Source: an uncultured Clostridia bacterium
GTDB taxonomy: Bacteria > Bacillota > Clostridia > TANB77 > CAG-508
Direction: 5' to 3'
NCBI GenBank assembly: GCA_947630155.1
Contig: CANRGM010000017.1
Span: 1 to 18,945 of the forward strand
Length of the DNA stretch: 18,945 nt
In this document: one piece after another, positions 14,168-18,945 of the stretch
How positions within the stretch are numbered: the first letter of the stretch is position 1
Layout: every line of letters starts with the position of its first letter
Translations under genes and position numbers: made by a program
The notes under the pieces: generated by a model
Told to the model about the DNA's origin: nothing
Seen by the model: only the letters and a program-made list of their open reading frames with translations
Database searches by the model: none

Positions 14168-15574
14168 ATGAATTATGAAAATTACACATTAGTTGAATTG
14201 CGTCAACTAGCAAAGGAGAAAGGGACTAAAAATGTTTCTAAACTAAAGAAAGATGAATTAATTGAATTATTAATACAAATGGATGATTCTGAAACAAATG
14301 ATGTAAATCAATATGATAAAATAGAACAGCTTACTGATAATATGGACAAAACTAATGTTAGCGAAAATTCACAAAAATACACAAGAGAAAGTTCACAATC
14401 TAATATTAATGATTATTCTGGAAATAATGCCAGTTACAAAATAACAAATGATGAAGATAATATTGTAGAGGGAATACTAGAAGTATTACCAGATGGTTAT
14501 GGATTTTTAAGAGGAAAAAATTATTTATCAAGTCCAAAAGATGTATACATATCACCAGTCCAAATAAAAAGATTTAGATTGGACAAGGGAGACAAGATAA
14601 AAGGTATAGCAAGAACACCAAAAGAAGGAGAAAAATTCCCAGCACTTATATATGTTGGCGAAGTTAATGGAGAAGCTCCAGAAATGGCATACAGAAGAGT
14701 TAAATTTGATGATTTGACTCCTGTATATCCAAATAAAAGGTTACGCCTAGAAACTCGTTCTAATGAATATGCAATGAGAATTATAGACCTTATCTCACCA
14801 ATAGGTAAGGGACAAAGAGGAATGATAGTAGCTCCACCAAAAGTTGGTAAAACTACATTGTTAAAGAAAATAGCAAATAGCATATCAACTAATAATCCTG
14901 AAGTTGAATTAATAGTTTTATTAATTGATGAAAGACCGGAAGAAGTTACAGATATGATCCGTTCTATAAAAGGTGATGTTATATATTCTACATTTGATGA
15001 ATTACCAGAACATCATGTTAAAGTTGCTGAAATGGTATTAGAAAGAGCAAAAAGACTTACAGAGCAGAAAAAGGATGTTGTAATATTATTGGATAGTATT
15101 ACAAGATTAGCTCGTGCTTATAACTTAGTTATACCATCATCAGGAAGAACTTTGTCAGGTGGTTTTGATCCATCAGCATTACATAAACCAAAAAAATTCT
15201 TTGGTGCTGCAAGAAATATTGAAAATGGAGGAAGCCTTACAATTTTAGCTACTTCACTTGTTGAAACAGGAAGTAGAATGGATGAAGTTATATTTGAAGA
15301 GTTCAAGGGTACTGGTAATATGGAGGTTGTGTTAGATAGAAAATTGTCAGAAAAGCGTATTTATCCTGCAATTGATATAAATAAATCAGGTACAAGAAGA
15401 GAAGATTTATTATTAAGTAAAAAAGAAATGGATATAGTCTATTCTTTAAGGAAAGCTCTTAGCACATCATCTGTAGCAGATATTACAGAACAATTAATAT
15501 CTCAAATGGTTTCTACGTCTAATAATGATGAATTTATTGATAAAATGAGTAATTATTTAAAGAACTATAAATAA
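14168..15574 (+). CDS. rho: Transcription termination factor Rho
   Basis: The 468-residue hexameric RNA-DNA helicase has an N-terminal Rho_N helical domain (YTLVELRQLAKEKG, about 4-36) and a polar Asn/Ser/Asp-rich linker of about 55 residues. A cold-shock-like RNA-binding domain follows (GILEVLPDGYGFLRG..., about 97-165), then a RecA-type ATPase. The P-loop is PPKVGKTT (G227-K228-T229), the catalytic Glu lies in LLIDERPEEV, Walker B is VVILLDSITRLARAYN, and SGRTLSGGFDPSALHKPKKF is the Q/R-loop region. GAAAGGAG precedes the ATG. A polar linker between Rho_N and the RNA-binding domain is common in Firmicutes and other lineages. No clear terminator follows the gene. Confidence 0.97.
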   Translation: MNYENYTLVELRQLAKEKGTKNVSKLKKDELIELLIQMDDSETNDVNQYDKIEQLTDNMDKTNVSENSQKYTRESSQSNINDYSGNNASYKITNDEDNIVEGILEVLPDGYGFLRGKNYLSSPKDVYISPVQIKRFRLDKGDKIKGIARTPKEGEKFPALIYVGEVNGEAPEMAYRRVKFDDLTPVYPNKRLRLETRSNEYAMRIIDLISPIGKGQRGMIVAPPKVGKTTLLKKIANSISTNNPEVELIVLLIDERPEEVTDMIRSIKGDVIYSTFDELPEHHVKVAEMVLERAKRLTEQKKDVVILLDSITRLARAYNLVIPSSGRTLSGGFDPSALHKPKKFFGAARNIENGGSLTILATSLVETGSRMDEVIFEEFKGTGNMEVVLDRKLSEKRIYPAIDINKSGTRREDLLLSKKEMDIVYSLRKALSTSSVADITEQLISQMVSTSNNDEFIDKMSNYLKNYK

Positions 15575-15648
15575 AAAATGGTTAACATGTATACTAAATT
15601 TATATAAACTTAAATTGGAACTATTAATGTACGAGGGGGATAAATATT

Positions 15649-16251
15649 ATGAGTAAAAAAAATAAAATTATTATGATAGTAGTCTTGGTGATTGTATTTG
15701 TGGCAGTTATTGCAGTATCAGCAATTTTCATTCCAAAAATAGGAAAAAATGAAAAGTCTAATTTACCTCAGATAAGTAATGAACAAGACTTAGTTAATTT
15801 AGTAAATAAAGTCTATGAGGGGATAACGACAGATTTATATAATGTTAATACTACAGCAATAGATTTAACGGATTCCGCTTCTGTAAAATCTTATACTGGA
15901 CTTGAAAATGGACAAGATTTTGAATATGCAGTTGTATCAGAACCATTTATTAATGCTCAAGCATATTCACTTATAATAGCTAAAGTAAAAGATGGGGTAA
16001 ATGCAAATGAAATTGCTAAAAAAATGTCAGAAGAAATAGATACTAGAAAATGGATATGTGTATCAGCTGAAAAGGTATATGCAACAAGTAGTGGGGATAT
16101 AGTTTTTCTTATAATGACTAATGAAGAGATGGCAAAAAGTGTTTATGATAGTTTTAAGAATTTAGCTGGTACTACAGGTGAAGTATATGAGAAAACAGCT
16201 GAAGAAGAAGTATTACCTTCTGATAATGCGATTTTTCAAATACCAGAGTAA
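15649..16251 (+). CDS. DUF4358-like membrane-anchored extracytoplasmic protein
   Basis: The 200-residue protein starts with a basic MSKKNK and one membrane helix (about 7-29, IIMIVVLVIVFVAVIAVSAI), without a lipobox Cys. The rest is outside the cell. The pattern of VVSEPFINAQAYSLIIAKVKD, an Arg-containing helix and a hydrophobic strand near IVFLIMTNEE, then a terminal KSVYDSF helix, resembles DUF4358 proteins. These often sit beside MBOAT and DHHW genes in Clostridia. It starts with a GAGGGGG site at 15633-15639. The gene is separated from the MBOAT gene by a hairpin and a REP doublet. Function unknown; a partner in surface-polymer acylation is inference. Confidence 0.65.
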   Translation: MSKKNKIIMIVVLVIVFVAVIAVSAIFIPKIGKNEKSNLPQISNEQDLVNLVNKVYEGITTDLYNVNTTAIDLTDSASVKSYTGLENGQDFEYAVVSEPFINAQAYSLIIAKVKDGVNANEIAKKMSEEIDTRKWICVSAEKVYATSSGDIVFLIMTNEEMAKSVYDSFKNLAGTTGEVYEKTAEEEVLPSDNAIFQIPE

Positions 16252-16260
16252 ATTAAGTTA

Positions 16261-16310
16261 AGTAAATTGTCGACATAGAATAGAAAGTTTTATTTTGTCG
16301 GCAATTTATT
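16261..16310 (+). terminator. Hairpin after the DUF4358-like gene
   Basis: AGTAAATTGTCGACA (16261-16275) pairs with TGTCGGCAATTTATT (16296-16310) over 15 bp with two G-T pairs and a 20-nt loop. There is no real T-run after it, so termination may be weak. Confidence 0.45.
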
Positions 16311-16323
16311 ATTTGGGTGGTTT

Positions 16324-16394
16324 TGTCAATGGGGACGGAGATTTTTGACACACCTTTTTATTTATTGTGTCAAAAATCTCCGTCCCCATTGACA
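16324..16394 (-). repeat. REP-doublet (REPIN-like) copy 2, inverted orientation
   Basis: This 71-bp stretch is the exact reverse complement of 1519-1589, including the asymmetric 15-nt spacer. Perfect inverted arms (28 bp, 16324-16351 and 16367-16394) each form a GTCAA/TTGAC-based hairpin with a GGGGACGG core. It lies between the DUF4358-like gene and the MBOAT gene, 55 nt before the latter's start, and may separate their transcripts. Confidence 0.92.
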
Positions 16395-16448
16395 GTGGCG
16401 TTACATAACTATCGAGTTAGACTACTCTATTGAACAGAAGGGAGAAAA

Positions 16449-17840
16449 ATGGTATTTTCTAGTATTACATTTTTATTTTATTTTTTACCAATTGTGCTTG
16501 CAATATATTATATTGTGCCAAATAGAATTAAGAATATAGTATTATTAGTAGCATCTTTTATGTTTTATGCTTATGGGGAGCCTACATATGTAATATTAAT
16601 GACTTTTTCTATTGTGTTGACTTATGTATTTGGTATATTTATAAATAAATATAGAAAAACAGAGTATTCAAAAATATTTCTTATAATAGCTATTATTTGC
16701 AGTGTTGGGTTATTAGTTTACTTCAAATATACTAATTTCATTATAAAAAATATCAATTTGTGGTTAAAACATAAAATCGATTTCATTTATGTTGTTTTAC
16801 CAATAGGAATATCATTCTATACTTTTCAAATGATGAGTTATTTAATAGATGTATATAGGGGAGAGGCTAATGTTCAAAAGAATATTCTTAAATTAGCAAC
16901 GTATGTTTCTTTATTTCCACAACTTATTGCTGGACCAATAGTTAGATATACAACTATAGAGAAGCAATTAGAGAATAGGACTCATACTTTCCAAAAATTT
17001 GCTCTTGGTGTTAGAAGATTTATAATAGGTCTGGGTAAAAAAGTTTTAATTGCGAATAGCTTAGGAAAACTTACGAACATATTTTTGCATGGTAATGAAA
17101 TGAGTATATTATATTATTGGTTATATGCTATTTCTAATATGTTACAGATTTATTTTGATTTTTCAGGATATTCAGATATGGCAATTGGTCTTGGAAGAAT
17201 GTTTGGCTTTGAGTTCTTAGAGAATTTTAATTATCCTTATATTGCTAAAAGTATTACAGACTTTTGGAGAAGATGGCATATTTCGTTAAGTAGTTGGTTT
17301 AGAGATTATGTGTATATTCCTTTGGGCGGAAATAGAACTTCAAAAATTAAATGGATTAGGAATATTGTGATAGTGTGGTTACTTACAGGATTATGGCATG
17401 GAGCCGAGTGGAATTTTGTTATATGGGGAGTATATTTTGGAATTTTGCTAATTATTGAGAAATTATTTTTAAGTAAATGGTTAGAAAAATTGCCTGGAGT
17501 ATTTTCACATATATATTTGTTAATATTAGTAATGATTAGCTTTATTGTTTTTAATGGAGAGAGTAATTCGCAGATTGTAAAAAATATAGGCGGATTGATA
17601 GGTTATGGAAGTATTCCATTTGCTTCAGCAGAGAGTGTATATTATTTTAAGAGTTATTTTGTTATTATTGTGATTGCTGTTGTAGGAGCTACACCATTGT
17701 GTTGCAAATTTGCATCTTCTGAGAAATTAAAAAAGATATTCAATATAGGAGAACCCGTGTTTTTATTTATTTTAATGATAATTTGCACAGCTTATATTGT
17801 GGATGGGTCATTTAATCCGTTTTTATATTTTAGGTTCTGA
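16449..17840 (+). CDS. MBOAT-family O-acyltransferase (AlgI/DltB type)
   Basis: The 463-residue polytopic membrane enzyme belongs to the MBOAT family, which transfers acyl groups across or at the membrane to surface polymers such as alginate, teichoic acid or peptidoglycan. The conserved block DFSGYSDMAIGLGRMFGFE, FWRRWHISLSSWFRDYVYIPLGG (H277) and the catalytic H317 in TGLWHGAEWNFVIWG are all intact. About eleven hydrophobic helices are visible. AGGGAG precedes the ATG. The AlgX/DHHW-type gene follows after 45 nt, the usual partner of such MBOATs, so the pair probably moves acyl groups to an exported glycan. The acceptor cannot be named. Confidence 0.94.
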   Translation: MVFSSITFLFYFLPIVLAIYYIVPNRIKNIVLLVASFMFYAYGEPTYVILMTFSIVLTYVFGIFINKYRKTEYSKIFLIIAIICSVGLLVYFKYTNFIIKNINLWLKHKIDFIYVVLPIGISFYTFQMMSYLIDVYRGEANVQKNILKLATYVSLFPQLIAGPIVRYTTIEKQLENRTHTFQKFALGVRRFIIGLGKKVLIANSLGKLTNIFLHGNEMSILYYWLYAISNMLQIYFDFSGYSDMAIGLGRMFGFEFLENFNYPYIAKSITDFWRRWHISLSSWFRDYVYIPLGGNRTSKIKWIRNIVIVWLLTGLWHGAEWNFVIWGVYFGILLIIEKLFLSKWLEKLPGVFSHIYLLILVMISFIVFNGESNSQIVKNIGGLIGYGSIPFASAESVYYFKSYFVIIVIAVVGATPLCCKFASSEKLKKIFNIGEPVFLFILMIICTAYIVDGSFNPFLYFRF

Positions 17841-17885
17841 TTTTAATATTAAAAGTATAAATAATTGGGAAGTAAGGAAGAAATT

Positions 17886-18945
17886 ATGAGACAAGGTTTA
17901 AAAGATAAAATTGTAGCAGTTGGATTTTTTATTATATTGTTTGTTATCTTTATTGCTAATGTAGTAAAAAAAGATGAAGCAATATCTGTATCTGAGAGAA
18001 GAAGATTGGCACAGGCTCCTGTGTTTAGTATGGAGAATTTTGTAAAAGGGAATACTATGAAGGATTTGGATAGGTATGCGGTTGATCAATTTGTACTAAG
18101 AGATACTTTTAAAAGTGTTAAATACTTATGGAATGATTATGTATTTAAGCAAAAGGATAATAATGGGTTGTTTTTAAATGATGGAGGTATTTATAAGATA
18201 GAATATCCTTTAAACAATGAAAATGTAGAAAAGTCGGCAAATAAAATAAAAAGTGTTTATGAAAATTATCTTAATGATAATATGAATATATACTATTCTA
18301 TTATACCAGACAAAAATTATTATTTACAATCAGACTATTTAAAGATTGATGTTAATGATATACAAAAAACAATGCAAGAGTTATTACCAGAAATGGAATA
18401 TATTGATATTACAAATTGTTTAGATTTAGATGATTATTATAAGACAGATTTACATTGGAAGCAGGAAAATCTGGATGGAGTAGTTAGTGTGTTGGAAGAG
18501 AAAATGGGGTTAGAGAGTTCTTCTGATATTAATTACGAAGTGGCAAATTTAGGAGATTTTTATGGTGTATATTATGGACAATTAGGTAGGAGTAATGTGG
18601 AGCCTGATAATATAAATATTTTGATAGATGATACAATAGAGAATTGTATGGTATATAATTATGAAACTATGAGAAGCGGGACAATATATGATGAAGAAAA
18701 GATGCGAACTTCTGCTGATAAATATGATGTTTTTTTATCAGGTGCTACTCCACTAATTACAATAGAAAATCCAAATGGTCCTGAAGGAAAAGAACTTATT
18801 TTGTTTAGAGATTCGTTTGGAAGTAGCATAGCCCCATTATTATTAGAAAGTTATAAAAAAATTACTTTAGTTGATTTACGATATGTTTCATCTTCAATAT
18901 TAAGTCAGTATATTAATTTTGAAGAACAAGATGTATTGTTTTTGT
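17886..18945 (+). CDS. DHHW-family protein (AlgX/AlgJ-like), 3' end outside window
   Basis: An open frame runs from ATG 17886 (AAGGAAG upstream) to the last base, giving 353 residues without a stop. It has one N-terminal membrane helix (about 9-25), so the protein faces outward. The signature TDLHW (T187-W191) corresponds to the DHHW motif, and RDSFGSS (R308-S314) supplies the catalytic-type Ser in the SGNH-like fold. Asp and His of TDLHW would complete the triad. The family works with MBOAT proteins to O-acylate polysaccharide. SERRRLAQAP, just after the helix, is typical too. The missing C-terminus is probably about 30-60 residues. Confidence 0.88.
   Translation, partial: MRQGLKDKIVAVGFFIILFVIFIANVVKKDEAISVSERRRLAQAPVFSMENFVKGNTMKDLDRYAVDQFVLRDTFKSVKYLWNDYVFKQKDNNGLFLNDGGIYKIEYPLNNENVEKSANKIKSVYENYLNDNMNIYYSIIPDKNYYLQSDYLKIDVNDIQKTMQELLPEMEYIDITNCLDLDDYYKTDLHWKQENLDGVVSVLEEKMGLESSSDINYEVANLGDFYGVYYGQLGRSNVEPDNINILIDDTIENCMVYNYETMRSGTIYDEEKMRTSADKYDVFLSGATPLITIENPNGPEGKELILFRDSFGSSIAPLLLESYKKITLVDLRYVSSSILSQYINFEEQDVLFL

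Noticed and set aside
14521..14883. Minus-strand 120-aa frame inside rho
   Set aside because: It lies wholly opposite well-conserved Rho sequence.

Overview
The window is a strongly A+T-rich chromosomal segment from an endospore-forming low-GC Firmicute, most likely a member of Clostridia. The evidence is AT-biased codon use (AGA, ATA and TTA dominate), strong Shine-Dalgarno sites, two CotF-like spore coat genes, the sporulation pair YabP/YabQ next to DivIC, and a Rho factor with a Firmicute-like N-terminal linker. I cannot assign genus or species from the sequence alone.

Layout: (1) 1-1148 holds the 3' end of a Sir2-family (macrodomain-associated type) gene, followed 2 nt later by a DUF1848 gene. 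(2) 1149-1690 is non-coding and carries two REP-doublet hairpins. (3) 1691-7332 is an ABC exporter (ATPase plus FtsX/MacB-type permease) followed by an OmpR-type response regulator and histidine kinase. A 54-bp perfect inverted repeat element with a nested stem lies between the two pairs. An 11-bp-period direct repeat in front of the exporter -10 box looks like the regulator's target. (4) 7395-7825 holds two small CotF-family genes on the minus strand. (5) 8064-9629 is an unrecognised alpha-helical-repeat protein of about 521 aa behind a perfect consensus promoter and a structured leader. (6) 9759-11530 is prfB, with its classic +1 programmed frameshift, and a small membrane protein. (7) 11648-12833 (minus) is an aspartate kinase split by a one-base frameshift. 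(8) 13014-15574 is yabP, yabQ, divIC and rho. (9) 15649 to the end is a DUF4358-like lipoprotein or anchored protein, an AlgI/DltB-type MBOAT acyltransferase and a DHHW-family partner that runs off the window; together they suggest acylation of a cell-surface polymer.

The most noteworthy items are the 54-bp inverted repeat element beside the two-component system, the putative response-regulator box in front of the exporter, the orphan helical-repeat protein, the frameshifted aspartate kinase, and two identical 71-bp REP doublets about 15 kb apart in opposite orientations. No CRISPR array, tRNA, rRNA, transposase gene or phage gene was seen.
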